A model generated the notes under the pieces. It did not search any database. It was not told the DNA's origin and saw nothing but the letters and a program-made list of their open reading frames with translations. A program made the position numbers and the translations under genes. DNA of 64,000 nt from Archangium gephyra. Its GTDB lineage: Bacteria; Myxococcota; Myxococcia; Myxococcales; Myxococcaceae. The DNA lies in the NCBI RefSeq assembly GCF_001027285.1, contig NZ_CP011509.1:5728501-5792500 (forward strand), read 5' to 3'. This document shows positions 8,644 through 17,026 of this stretch, in pieces (the stretch's first letter is position 1; every line of letters begins with the position of its first letter).

Positions 8644-10434
8644 ATGTCCGACTCCTCCAGCACGAGTGACACGCCTCAGCGCTCGGCGGCGAAGACGATC
8701 GCCTTGTGGATCGCGCTGATCTGCCTCTTCGTGGCCTTCTACAACTACGAATCCGGCAACCTGCTCCGCGCCTGGCGCATGGGGAAGACGGGCCTGTCGG
8801 TGCTCTTCAGCGCCCTCCTCTGCCTGGCCCTCGTCGACCAGCTCCGTCAGCAGTGGCGCAACCGGCGCCAGGAAGGCCCGGCTCCCGAGGCCGTGCAACT
8901 CGAGGACAGGGGACAGCTCGAAGAGGCCGCCCGCCAGTGGGAGGCGCTCGCGAACCAGGCCCCCCGCGAGTCCGGGGCCTGGGTGGACTTCACCCTGCGG
9001 CAAGCCTGGGTGTTCCTGCGCCTGGGGCGGGGACAGCCATTCGCACAGCTGCTCGAGCCCCTGCTCTCGCCTCAGGACACGCGGGAGCGGGCGCTGGCCC
9101 ACTCACTGCTCGCTCTCGCGAATGCCATGCGGGGCAACCTGCCGCGGGCCGAGTCCCTCCTCGCGGGACTCGAGGATGAGGGCGCCCTGCGGGGCGTGGT
9201 GGGGGGCCTGTCCACCCAGGTGCTGCTGTCGCGGCGAGGCCAGTTCGAGGACGCGCTCGCGCTCGCGGTGCCTCCCTGGGACATCGTGGACGCGCACTGC
9301 CGCCACCACCGCCACCTCTGGGCGCTCCTGCGCGCCTTCGCGCTCGCGAATCTGCCGCCAACGCCGGAGCGGGAACGTCAGGCCCGCCGGACCCAGGCGG
9401 AGCTGCGAGAGCTGCGCCCGGGTGAGCTGGACTACTTCGTCGAGCAGTGGCCCGAGCTCCGGGCGTTCCTCGACTCGCGCCTCACGGTGGTGGAGCCGCC
9501 GTCCGCTCCGGGCGGGAGCGCCGGGTCCCCGGCTGAGCCCGGGCCCCAGGTCTTCACGAGCGCGTCATTCGGTCTCGGCCTTCCGGCGCGGTGGGATCCC
9601 CTGGTCATCCCCGGCGAGCGCGTGAGGCTGCCCTGGCTGCTCGCGACGCTCGGTGGCTTCGTGGGCCTCGTGTTCATGAATGGCGGGTGGCTGGTGTTCG
9701 AGGTCGTCCTCTTCGGGGCGCTGGTGCTCTCGGCCATCCTGGCCATGTGGAGGCCCTGGTTCCAGTCCCACTGGAGCCAGTCCCTCAACCAGCAGGGCAT
9801 CGACGCGCTGAACGCGCTGCGGCTGGACGACGCGGCGCGCATCTACGATGAGCTGCTGGAGAAGCTCCGGGGGAACTACTTGATGCAGTACCGCCAGATG
9901 TTCCTCCTCAGCCGCGCGATCGTCTTCTGGATGGCGGGTGAGCGTTCCCTGGCCCGGCGAATCCTCCATGCGCTGGCCCATCAGGCACCGTGGGCGTCGG
10001 ATCCACGGCTGCTCGCGGTAGCGTGGTTGCACCTGGCGGACCTGGACGCACTCGAGGGGAACTTCGAGCGTGCACGCGCGTCGGAGGGGCTCGCCGAGTC
10101 CCTCGGGAAGGGACAGCACCCGGCCCTCTGGATCACCACCTCCCTGTTGCTCGCGATCCACGACGAGGACACGGCGGCTGTGTCCGAAGAGGCCGCGAGC
10201 CTCCTGGCCATCGAGGGGATTCCGGAGCACCACCAGCGCAAGGTGGTGCTCCTCCAGGCCTTCGCGCTCGAGCGGTTGAGCAGCCCCACGCCGGAGCAAC
10301 AGCAGGAGCGGGGCCGGCTCCAGGCGCGGCTCCGGCAGCAGGGTGAGCCCGGCGAGTTCGACTACCTGGCGGCGGAGTGGCCGGAGCTGCGCGGGTTCCT
10401 CGCCAGCCTCGGCAAGACCCGGGCGGCCGCGTAG
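8644..10434 (+). CDS. Multi-pass membrane protein with TPR-like halves and an FtsH-like first helix
   Basis: 596-aa protein of unknown function. Hydrophobic helices lie at about residues 17-36, 45-68 and as a pair at about 325-370. The soluble parts between and after them are rich in Ala/Leu/Arg helices that look TPR-like. The protein seems internally duplicated: residues about 255-280 (GELDYFVEQWPELRAFL) recur at the C-terminus as GEFDYLAAEWPELRGFL, each preceded by a similar RxQAxLR helix. The first helix (K17-N34) matches the first helix of FtsH, encoded at 46981, at 14 of 18 positions, which is far more than two unrelated membrane helices should share. This suggests a scaffold or an adaptor derived from FtsH, but no catalytic motif is present. 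Start ATG 8644 lies 44 bases after the kinase gene. Confidence 0.75.
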   Translation: MSDSSSTSDTPQRSAAKTIALWIALICLFVAFYNYESGNLLRAWRMGKTGLSVLFSALLCLALVDQLRQQWRNRRQEGPAPEAVQLEDRGQLEEAARQWEALANQAPRESGAWVDFTLRQAWVFLRLGRGQPFAQLLEPLLSPQDTRERALAHSLLALANAMRGNLPRAESLLAGLEDEGALRGVVGGLSTQVLLSRRGQFEDALALAVPPWDIVDAHCRHHRHLWALLRAFALANLPPTPERERQARRTQAELRELRPGELDYFVEQWPELRAFLDSRLTVVEPPSAPGGSAGSPAEPGPQVFTSASFGLGLPARWDPLVIPGERVRLPWLLATLGGFVGLVFMNGGWLVFEVVLFGALVLSAILAMWRPWFQSHWSQSLNQQGIDALNALRLDDAARIYDELLEKLRGNYLMQYRQMFLLSRAIVFWMAGERSLARRILHALAHQAPWASDPRLLAVAWLHLADLDALEGNFERARASEGLAESLGKGQHPALWITTSLLLAIHDEDTAAVSEEAASLLAIEGIPEHHQRKVVLLQAFALERLSSPTPEQQQERGRLQARLRQQGEPGEFDYLAAEWPELRGFLASLGKTRAAA

Positions 10435-10612
10435 GCCCCTGCCTCCGGGTCATCCATCCACCTCCTCGTGGCGGACCGGACACACCGGCGTGACATTTCC
10501 GTATTCATGGAATCAAGGAGAGCCGGGGTTTCGCGCCAACACGGGGGACACCTGTCAGCCGGGTGGTGTATGGAGACGCTTCCCTCGTCGTCCCCCCCAA
10601 GAGGAGCCCCCC

Positions 10613-11629
10613 ATGCGTCGTCTCGGCACCGCCCTTCTCGCCGCGAGCCTGTTCACCGGTTGCGGTGGTACTGAACTCGAGCCGTCCAACGAGTCCATCG
10701 CGCAGCAGCAGTCGCCGCTCACCACCACGGACGTGGATGTGTCCCCGGAGTGCCAGGGCATCCTCCAGTTCGCGAACACGGCGTCGTACGCGACGCTGGA
10801 TGCGTACCTGCCGAGCGATGTCGTCTCCAACCTCGTCGCCCGGCGCGCGGTCTCGCCGTTCGTGTCCCTGGCGGACATCTCCTCGGTCCGGCTGGTCGGT
10901 GCGGCCCGCCTCGAGCAGCTCACCGCCGGGGCCCGGGCCCAGGGCTTCATCGGCTCCAGCTGTGTCGGTGTCCTGGACGGCCTCGCGGTCTCCACGGATG
11001 ACGCCGCCGCGATCGTGTCGCTGGTGAACAGCATTCACGACTCCGAGCTGCATGACGTGCTGCCGGACGCGTGGAATGGCGCCGCGAACCTGCTCAGCCT
11101 GCGCCCGTTCACGTCGGTCCAGGCCATCTCCAATGTCGCGGGCATCGGTGATGTGAGCCTGCGCAACATCCGCAACTCGGCCACGCTGAGCCGGCCCCTC
11201 GAGGCGCTCATCGACGCGGCGAACACGTTGGGCTACCAGGGGCACGGCGGTGCGTACATGGCCCGCCACTTCGACTGGTGGCAGGAGGTGACGACCAACG
11301 GCCGTTACAACTACGGCGGGCTGGAGTGCTTCGGGCTCGAGCCGAGCAGCGTCCCGGCTGGCGCCACCGTCCGGCCGTACCTGGCCGACGCCGCCGAGGT
11401 GCGTGCCGAGTTCCTGGACACGCTGGCCTACGCCAACCAGAACAACCAGATCCCCAGCAGCGTGATCTCCGCGGGCCTGGCGAACCTCGACGAGCGCATC
11501 ACGGGCCGCTCGTTCAAGGGCTGCTACTTCGGCTACGCGAACGATCCCTGGAGCGGGCACAGCGTCGCCATCTTCGTCGACACCGTGAACGGCTTCAGCC
11601 TGATGACCGACACCTACTGGGCCGAGTAG
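10613..11629 (+). CDS. Lipoprotein with helix-hairpin-helix-like repeats
   Basis: 338-aa exported protein. MRRLGTALLAASLFTGCGG is a lipoprotein signal with Cys16-17 region lipobox FTGC, so the mature protein is membrane-anchored. The ATG at 10613 has a clear ribosome site (GAGGAG, 7 bases upstream); the long in-frame upstream extension is not coding. Two segments resemble the helix-hairpin-helix arrangement of ComEA-type proteins: 'ILQFANTASYATLDAYL ... SLADISSVRLVG' (about residues 46-100) and 'IVSLVNSIHDSELHDVL ... SVQAISNVAGIGDVSLRNI' (about 125-185). The C-terminal 150 residues (FDWWQEV to DTYWAE) match nothing I recognise. Similar HhH lipoproteins of unknown function are frequent in myxobacteria. 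DNA binding outside the cell is possible but unproven. A shared terminator hairpin follows. Confidence 0.75.
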   Translation: MRRLGTALLAASLFTGCGGTELEPSNESIAQQQSPLTTTDVDVSPECQGILQFANTASYATLDAYLPSDVVSNLVARRAVSPFVSLADISSVRLVGAARLEQLTAGARAQGFIGSSCVGVLDGLAVSTDDAAAIVSLVNSIHDSELHDVLPDAWNGAANLLSLRPFTSVQAISNVAGIGDVSLRNIRNSATLSRPLEALIDAANTLGYQGHGGAYMARHFDWWQEVTTNGRYNYGGLECFGLEPSSVPAGATVRPYLADAAEVRAEFLDTLAYANQNNQIPSSVISAGLANLDERITGRSFKGCYFGYANDPWSGHSVAIFVDTVNGFSLMTDTYWAE

Positions 11630-11639
11630 TCCCACCGCG

Positions 11640-11671
11640 CTCCGGGGTGAGGGGCTCTCCCTCCCCCGGAG
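11640..11671. terminator. Bidirectional terminator hairpin between convergent genes
   Basis: CTCCGGGG (11640-11647) pairs exactly with CCCCGGAG (11664-11671) across a 16-base loop. It sits 11 bases after the stop of the helix-hairpin-helix lipoprotein gene and 33 bases beyond the stop of the opposite-strand ELWxxDGT gene, so it can serve both. There is no clear T tract, typical for high-GC genomes. Confidence 0.5.
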
Positions 11672-11704
11672 TGGCGGCTCTCCAGCGGGTGAGCGGGTCC
11701 GGAG

Positions 11705-14497
11705 CTACGGCTGGTGCTGGAAGGCCCCCTGCTTCACGGACCACACCTCCCGGCCGTGCTCGCCGTCATTGGCGACGAAGAAGAGCCGCGAGCCGGAGAC
11801 GGTGAGCTGGAGCGGGGCGGCGCTCGCCGCGCCCTCGTGCAGGTCCGCGAAGCGGCGGGTGCCCTCGGGCGTGCCGTCCGACGTCCACAGCTCCAGGCCG
11901 CTCACGCCGTCCGAGGCGGAGAAGGCGAAGACTCCCTGGTTGCCCACCGGCACGAAGGGCACGATGCCCGCGCCGCTGCTCTCGGAGCCGGGCAGCACGT
12001 CGCGCAGCAGGACGGTCCCCGCTGCCGTACCGTCGCTCTTCCACGGCTCGGTGCCGTGCACGCCGTCATCCGCCGGGAAGTAGAGGGCGCCGCCGATGGC
12101 GGACAGGCGCGAGGGGAGCTTCTGCCACCCATAGGTCACCGGGAAGGCGGAGCCCACGCCCGGGCGGGTGTCATGGACGAGCACGGTGCCCTCGGCGGTG
12201 CCATCGCTCTTCCACAGCTCGCGGCCATGGACGCCGTCCTCGGCGGTGAAGAAGAGCGTTCCCCCCACGTCCACCAGATCATGGAGGCTGGAGCCGCTCC
12301 GGCCCGGGAAGATGTCCTTCACGAGCACGGTGCCCTCGGCGGTGCCATCGCTCTTCCACAGCTCCTCACCGTGGACGCCGTCGGTGGCGGTGAAGAACAG
12401 GGTCGTCCCCACCGGAAGCAGCTCGTGGAAGCTGTTTCTGTTGATGCCACTGCCCGTGCCTGCGAGGACGTCCTTGACGAGGACGGTGCCCTCGACGGTG
12501 CCATCGCTCTTCCACAGCTCGCCGCCGTGGACGCCGTCGTTGGCGATGAAGAAGAAGCCGTCCCCGGCGCGCGTCAGCTTCGTGGGGACGGAACTGCCCG
12601 GGCCCGGGATGATGTCCTTGAACAGGACGGTGCCCTCGACGGTGCCATCGCTCTTCCACAGCTCGCTGCCCGAGGCGCCCTCGGAAGCGGAGAAGAAGAA
12701 GGTGGAGCCCAGGGCGGTACGTGCCGTCACGTCCCCACCGCGGAAGTCGCGGAGCTTGAGCGTCCCGGCCACGGTGCCATCACTCTTCCACAGGCTGGGA
12801 GCGAAGCTTGTCGTCTGGAAGAAGAACAGCGAGCTGCCCACGGGAGTGAAGCCGGTGGTGCGCAGCCAGGGGTCGGTGAGGACGAGCGGCTGGAGGAAGG
12901 TGGTGCCCTCGGCGGTGCCATCGCTCTTCCACAGCCCGGAGCCCTGCTCGGAGGTGGCGGTGAAGAAGAGCGTGCCCTCCACGTCCGTGAGGGACTGGGG
13001 AAGGGAGGTGTTGGTGCGGTAGATGTCGCGCAGCAGGCGGGTGCCCTCGGGCGTCCCGTTCGTCACCCAGGGCTCCTGCCCGTGCAGGCCGTCGTCGGCC
13101 CAGAACAGCACCCGGTCCCCCACCCGCGTGAGGGTCCAGGGCCTGCGCAGGCTCTCTTCCCGGGCCGTCTGCAAGGGCATGGTTCCCTCCACCGTCCCAT
13201 CGGTGATCCACAGGCTCGTCTCGCCCGAGGGATCGAGGGCCGCGAAGAGCAACCGGCCATCCGGGAGGGAGGCGCCCGCCCGCTGCTCCGGGAGCTCCGG
13301 CAGGCCGACGTTCGCGAGCAGGAAGGTGCCCTCGGGCGTGCCATCGCTCCGGTAGAGGAGGCCGTTCTTCGTCGAGAGGAGCAGGGTGTTCCCCAGGGCG
13401 AGCGCCGAGGGGCGCAGGCCTTGAATGTCGGAAGGGAGGTCCACGACCTTGTGGCTCCCCATCCCGGTGCTGTCGCTCTTCCACAGCCCCAGGCCCCAGC
13501 CCCAGGTGAATGGATACGGCTCGTAGGTGGTGCCCGGGAGGGAGAAATAGAGGGAGCCCCCGGCGGCCGTGTGCACCGTGAGCTCCGGCTCGTACAGATT
13601 GAAGCCCGAGAGCTCGCCAGTCCCCTCGGGCGTGCCGTCGCTCGTCCACAAGGTGTTGCGCTGGGTGTCATCGACGTTGAGGAAGACTCTCGGGCCGGAG
13701 ATGTAGAACAGGGGATCGCTCCAGCCCGAGATGAGGCCGAGCGACGCGAGCGGCACCGTGCCCTCGACAGTGCCGTCACTCTTCCAGAGCGCGTTGTCGC
13801 CCCAGGAGCGGGCGTCCACGAAGAACAGCGTCTGCTCCGCGCAGACGACGTGCCGGGGGGGCTGCTCGAAGCCGGTCTGGGGGTAGATGTTCACCGAGGC
13901 GAGCAGGACGGGGCGCTCGGGAGTGCCCTCGAGCGTCCACAGACCCCGGGGATCGCGGAAGAACACCCGGCCATCGCAGGCGGTGAGCTCACCGGGGCGG
14001 TCGAGCGGGCCGCGCTCGGGCTGTGGGAGCTCGACGGTGCCCTCTGGCGTGCCATCGCTCTTGAACAGGCGGGTGCCGAGGCGCTCGTCATTGACGGTGA
14101 GATAGAGGGTGTCGCCCACCGTGGCGAGCTCCAGGAGGAAGCCGCTCGCCGTGCCGGTGGCGAACTGCCGGACCAGGCGCGTCCCCTCCGGAGTCCCGTC
14201 CGTCCTCCAGAGCGCGGAGGCGTTGTTTCCATCGCGGGCCGAGAAGTAGACCGTTCCGCTCGCGGTGACGGCGGGGAGCGCGACTCCCCACGAGGTGTTC
14301 GCATCCGTGGGGAAGGGCGCTTCGCCCACCTGGAGGTCCTTCACCAGCGAGGGCCGGAGCCCGGGCGGCGGGGACTGCTTGGACACGCTGGAGCCGCGGG
14401 GGGCCTCCTGCTCTGGCGCGGGGCCGGCGCAGCCGAGGGCAAAGGAGAGCAGCAGGGGCGAGAGGGGACGGAGGTGATGTCTGGCTTTGAGGTGCAT
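11705..14497 (-). CDS. ELWxxDGTxxGT-repeat lipoprotein
   Basis: 930-aa secreted lipoprotein (signal MHLKARHHLRPLSPLLLSFALGC, lipobox FALGC). Most of the chain is about 17 copies of a roughly 48-residue unit ending in variants of ELWKSDGTxEGT (ALWRTDGTPEGT, SLWITDGTVEGT, EPWVTNGTPEGT and so on). This is the hyalin/ELWxxDGT repeat, which folds as blades of a beta-propeller-like array. In the more uniform C-terminal half, units carry the pattern LFFTAxDGVHGxELWKSDGTxEGTVLVKDI. Such proteins occur in large families in myxobacteria and are thought to be surface or secreted binding proteins; the ligand is unknown. The start was placed at the ATG at 14497 because it gives a good signal peptide; 18 earlier in-frame codons lack one. 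The gene is convergent with the preceding lipoprotein gene. Confidence 0.88.
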   Translation of the reverse strand: MHLKARHHLRPLSPLLLSFALGCAGPAPEQEAPRGSSVSKQSPPPGLRPSLVKDLQVGEAPFPTDANTSWGVALPAVTASGTVYFSARDGNNASALWRTDGTPEGTRLVRQFATGTASGFLLELATVGDTLYLTVNDERLGTRLFKSDGTPEGTVELPQPERGPLDRPGELTACDGRVFFRDPRGLWTLEGTPERPVLLASVNIYPQTGFEQPPRHVVCAEQTLFFVDARSWGDNALWKSDGTVEGTVPLASLGLISGWSDPLFYISGPRVFLNVDDTQRNTLWTSDGTPEGTGELSGFNLYEPELTVHTAAGGSLYFSLPGTTYEPYPFTWGWGLGLWKSDSTGMGSHKVVDLPSDIQGLRPSALALGNTLLLSTKNGLLYRSDGTPEGTFLLANVGLPELPEQRAGASLPDGRLLFAALDPSGETSLWITDGTVEGTMPLQTAREESLRRPWTLTRVGDRVLFWADDGLHGQEPWVTNGTPEGTRLLRDIYRTNTSLPQSLTDVEGTLFFTATSEQGSGLWKSDGTAEGTTFLQPLVLTDPWLRTTGFTPVGSSLFFFQTTSFAPSLWKSDGTVAGTLKLRDFRGGDVTARTALGSTFFFSASEGASGSELWKSDGTVEGTVLFKDIIPGPGSSVPTKLTRAGDGFFFIANDGVHGGELWKSDGTVEGTVLVKDVLAGTGSGINRNSFHELLPVGTTLFFTATDGVHGEELWKSDGTAEGTVLVKDIFPGRSGSSLHDLVDVGGTLFFTAEDGVHGRELWKSDGTAEGTVLVHDTRPGVGSAFPVTYGWQKLPSRLSAIGGALYFPADDGVHGTEPWKSDGTAAGTVLLRDVLPGSESSGAGIVPFVPVGNQGVFAFSASDGVSGLELWTSDGTPEGTRRFADLHEGAASAAPLQLTVSGSRLFFVANDGEHGREVWSVKQGAFQHQP

Positions 14498-14608
14498 GGG
14501 CGCGGCCCTGTGCAATGGCCGTGCTCGGCTGCCCGCCCCATGAGCAGGCATTGCTCTTCAGAGGGGAAGGCCGTGGTTTCCGCTACGCGCCCGTGCCGCG
14601 CGCGAGCA

Positions 14609-14631
14609 CCGGACTGACGTTTTTCGTCCGG
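14609..14631 (-). terminator. Possible terminator hairpin after the 349-aa membrane protein gene
   Basis: CCGGAC (14609-14614) and GTCCGG (14626-14631) form a perfect 6-bp stem with a nested GACG/CGTC pair inside, 22 bases past the stop of the leftward gene ending at 14653. There is no T tract. It could equally be a fortuitous GC-rich hairpin. Confidence 0.3.
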
Positions 14632-14652
14632 CCCGCTGCCCTTCTTCGTCAG

Positions 14653-15702
14653 TCAGTTGTCCTTGATCCGCTCCATGAAGCGGCGAGCCGTGTCCGACGT
14701 CACCTCGCGTCCCTCCGGTGAGTGGGCATACCGGCGGATCGCGTCACGCAGGGGAGCGTCCTCGCGCAGCGCGCCCTCCATGGACCTGCTCAGGGCCTCG
14801 GGCATCAGCCCGACCGTCTCCACGAGCACCGCCTCCGGGGTGCGCCCCGTCCGCTCCACCACGTTGCGCAGGGCGGCCCCACCCACTCCCTCGAGGAGCT
14901 CCGCTTCGTTCCAACCCATCCGCGAGCGGGTCGAGAGCACCTTCTCCTCCCACTTCTCGAGGAGCGCCTGGAGGACGAGCGCGAGGCCCTGGGGGGTCGA
15001 GACATTCATCAAGGCCAGGATGGCCTCCCAGCGCTGCTCCAGATCCATCGCCTGGGTGGCGTGAAGCGCCTCGCGGACGGCCGTGGCCTCCCCCTTCGAG
15101 ATGCGCTCCGCCAGGACGAGCGTCTCGGGCCGGGATCTCCTCGGGCCAGGGGGGATCGGCGTCATCAGCAGGGCATAGCCTCCTTGCGGCTCCTCCCGCT
15201 CGCAGCGCTTGGCCGGCAGCGCCATGCCCGCCCCGGACACGACCTTGCGGACCCAGCCGCGGCAGGTGTAACGGCTGGCGAGCCAAGCCAGGGCCCGTCT
15301 CGACTGCGTGTCCTGGATGAAGCACAGGAGCGTGGCCGCGCGGTAGACGACGGGCTCCGAAGGGTGCCCCAGGTAGGGGGCGATCCGCTCCGCGTGTCCC
15401 TGCAGCCCGGGAAGGGGCTTCACGGGAACGTAGGTGTGCGTGTGATCTTCCCCCTCGTCGGAGTGACGCGCGAGCTGCTCCCGCGGGTGGCAATAGGGGA
15501 CGTCGCCATGGACCTCGAGGGCCTGGAGTGCCCGCACTGGATCGGCGGGGACGCCGGCCGTCTCCAGCGTGGGCGGGGTCCACGGCTCCAGCCGATTCGC
15601 CTCCCCTTGGGAACGGAGGGCCAGCACCAGCAGACACACCCCGAGCAGGCCCAGGCCCAGGCCCAGAACGAGAAGCTTTCTCGGAAACGAGGGAGCGCGC
15701 AT
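14653..15702 (-). CDS. Anchored hypothetical protein with helical periplasmic domain
   Basis: 349-aa protein with one N-terminal membrane helix (RKLLVLGLGLGLLGVCLLVLAL, about residues 8-29) and no lipobox, so it is a signal-anchored protein facing the periplasm. The body is helix-rich, with a HEAT-like passage around 'EPVVYRAATLLCFIQDTQSRRALAWLAS' split over two helices. It contains scattered cysteines that could form disulfides. I recognise no family. The start at 15702 is chosen because GGAGGG lies 5-6 bases before it; a second ATG four codons upstream overlaps that site. It lies 26 bases downstream of the lipase-like gene on the same strand, so the two are probably co-transcribed and may act together at the envelope. 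Confidence 0.65.
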   Translation of the reverse strand: MRAPSFPRKLLVLGLGLGLLGVCLLVLALRSQGEANRLEPWTPPTLETAGVPADPVRALQALEVHGDVPYCHPREQLARHSDEGEDHTHTYVPVKPLPGLQGHAERIAPYLGHPSEPVVYRAATLLCFIQDTQSRRALAWLASRYTCRGWVRKVVSGAGMALPAKRCEREEPQGGYALLMTPIPPGPRRSRPETLVLAERISKGEATAVREALHATQAMDLEQRWEAILALMNVSTPQGLALVLQALLEKWEEKVLSTRSRMGWNEAELLEGVGGAALRNVVERTGRTPEAVLVETVGLMPEALSRSMEGALREDAPLRDAIRRYAHSPEGREVTSDTARRFMERIKDN

Positions 15703-15728
15703 CGGTCCCTCCATAACATCTCCCGGCG

Positions 15729-16925
15729 CTACCGGTAGAAGTGGTCCGCGAGGAGGCGCGAGTTGAAGAGCATGGCGTCGTAGCTGGTGTAGACGCCGTG
15801 CCCGAAGCATGTCGCCAGGCAGTTGGGCAGGGCGCTCGTGCCCCGGTCGCCGTAGTCGACGAGGTAGCTGAACCCGTCGCGAGGCACGCGCGCGCCGTGG
15901 CGCACGTGCTGGAGCCATGCCTTCACGTCGTAGCCCTCGCCGAGGATGGCATCGAGCCGCGCGGCCAGCTCCCGCTCCCTGGCGGTGCCGGGAGGAAGGT
16001 CCGAACCAGCGATGCCCCACTGGTGCACGTAGTCGCCGTTCTCGGTGTGGAGGACGCCAGCGACGGTGCTCCCACGCGGCTCGGTGCCCCGGTGGTTGAT
16101 GACGTGGAGGACGCGGCACCGCCGGCCGGTGGCCCAGCCGTAGCGCGGGGGCATGCCGAAGGTGGCGATGTCGAGCCGCGCGCGGGCGACCGTGCGCGCC
16201 ATGTCCTGGAGGTCCTCGGTGGGCTCGCCCGCGTCGCGTACGGCCTGCCAGAGCGCCTCGGCGGTCCGCGCCGGGTAGACGAGCTGCGTGAGCAGGGCGA
16301 GCACCTGGCCGCCATGGCTGTGCCCCAGCAGCAGCGCCCGCTTGTTGCCGAGCTCCGAGGAGGCCAGGAGCCGCAGCAGCTGCACGGCCGCGCGCAGGCG
16401 GGCGACGTGGTTGTTGGCCGAGGACCAGACGAAGCGCGTGGTGGGGATGTCCACGCCCAGCGACTTCTGGAAGAGCGAGACGTACTCGGGGGTGTAGTTG
16501 CCCAGGTCGCGCAGGACGCGATCGCTCGGGAGCTTGGAGAGCCGTTGCAGGGACGGCATGAGGCCCGGGCCCAGTGCCGAGAGGGGCCCCTCGAGCGCGG
16601 AGAGCAGCTGGGTGGGGTCATGGCCCACGAAGGTGCCGTGCACGAAGACGACGTGGCGCACCCCGGCGCGGCGCAGCCGGAGGCCGGCCTGGGTCATGGC
16701 CTCGCGCCAGGCGGGGGATTGGGCTTCGAGCACGGGCGTGTCGCGGACGATGGGCGGCATCGCCTCGAGCGCCCGCACCGCGAACGTCCCCGGCTGCGGC
16801 GCGGCGTCGTACTGCTGGGGCTGGCACGGGGCGGGCTTCGTGCGAAGCCGCCACGCGATGACGAGCCCGGCGAGCGCGGTGGTGAGGACGAGGAGGGTGA
16901 GCGCGAGCCACATCAGGTGCTGCAT
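15729..16925 (-). CDS. Membrane-anchored lipase-like alpha/beta hydrolase
   Basis: 398-aa protein with an N-terminal membrane anchor (MWLALTLLVLTTALAGLVIAW). The alpha/beta-hydrolase core shows the oxyanion strand RHVVFVHGTFVG and the nucleophile elbow LLLGHSHGGQVLALL (Ser in GHSHG, the lipase pattern). Asp and His of the triad cannot be assigned surely; candidates are in LVDYGDRGTS and CFGHGVYTSYDAM near the C-terminus. The frame is open for 53 codons upstream of 16925, but only the ATG at 16925 gives a hydrophobic N-terminus straight away. A soluble catalytic domain outside the cytoplasmic membrane fits a phospholipase or wax-ester role, which is speculation. Its gene lies upstream of, and close to, the anchored 349-aa protein gene. 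Confidence 0.78.
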   Translation of the reverse strand: MQHLMWLALTLLVLTTALAGLVIAWRLRTKPAPCQPQQYDAAPQPGTFAVRALEAMPPIVRDTPVLEAQSPAWREAMTQAGLRLRRAGVRHVVFVHGTFVGHDPTQLLSALEGPLSALGPGLMPSLQRLSKLPSDRVLRDLGNYTPEYVSLFQKSLGVDIPTTRFVWSSANNHVARLRAAVQLLRLLASSELGNKRALLLGHSHGGQVLALLTQLVYPARTAEALWQAVRDAGEPTEDLQDMARTVARARLDIATFGMPPRYGWATGRRCRVLHVINHRGTEPRGSTVAGVLHTENGDYVHQWGIAGSDLPPGTARERELAARLDAILGEGYDVKAWLQHVRHGARVPRDGFSYLVDYGDRGTSALPNCLATCFGHGVYTSYDAMLFNSRLLADHFYR

Positions 16926-17026
16926 GGCGCGGCAGCTTATCGGGAAGCGGGCGGCGGCTTCCAGAACTCCCAAGAAACTGGGAAATCCGGAGCAACTCCA
17001 CGGATCGCCTCCCCGACAATCGTTCA

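Noticed and set aside
12160-12680. Regular DNA repeats as a possible CRISPR array
   Set aside because: The repeats encode the ELWKSDGT protein units in frame, with a period of about 140 bases and no spacers.
11714-14617. Very long plus-strand frame opposite the ELWxxDGT gene
   Set aside because: The repeated DNA gives repeated nonsense peptides on the other strand; the minus-strand reading has a signal peptide and the known repeat.
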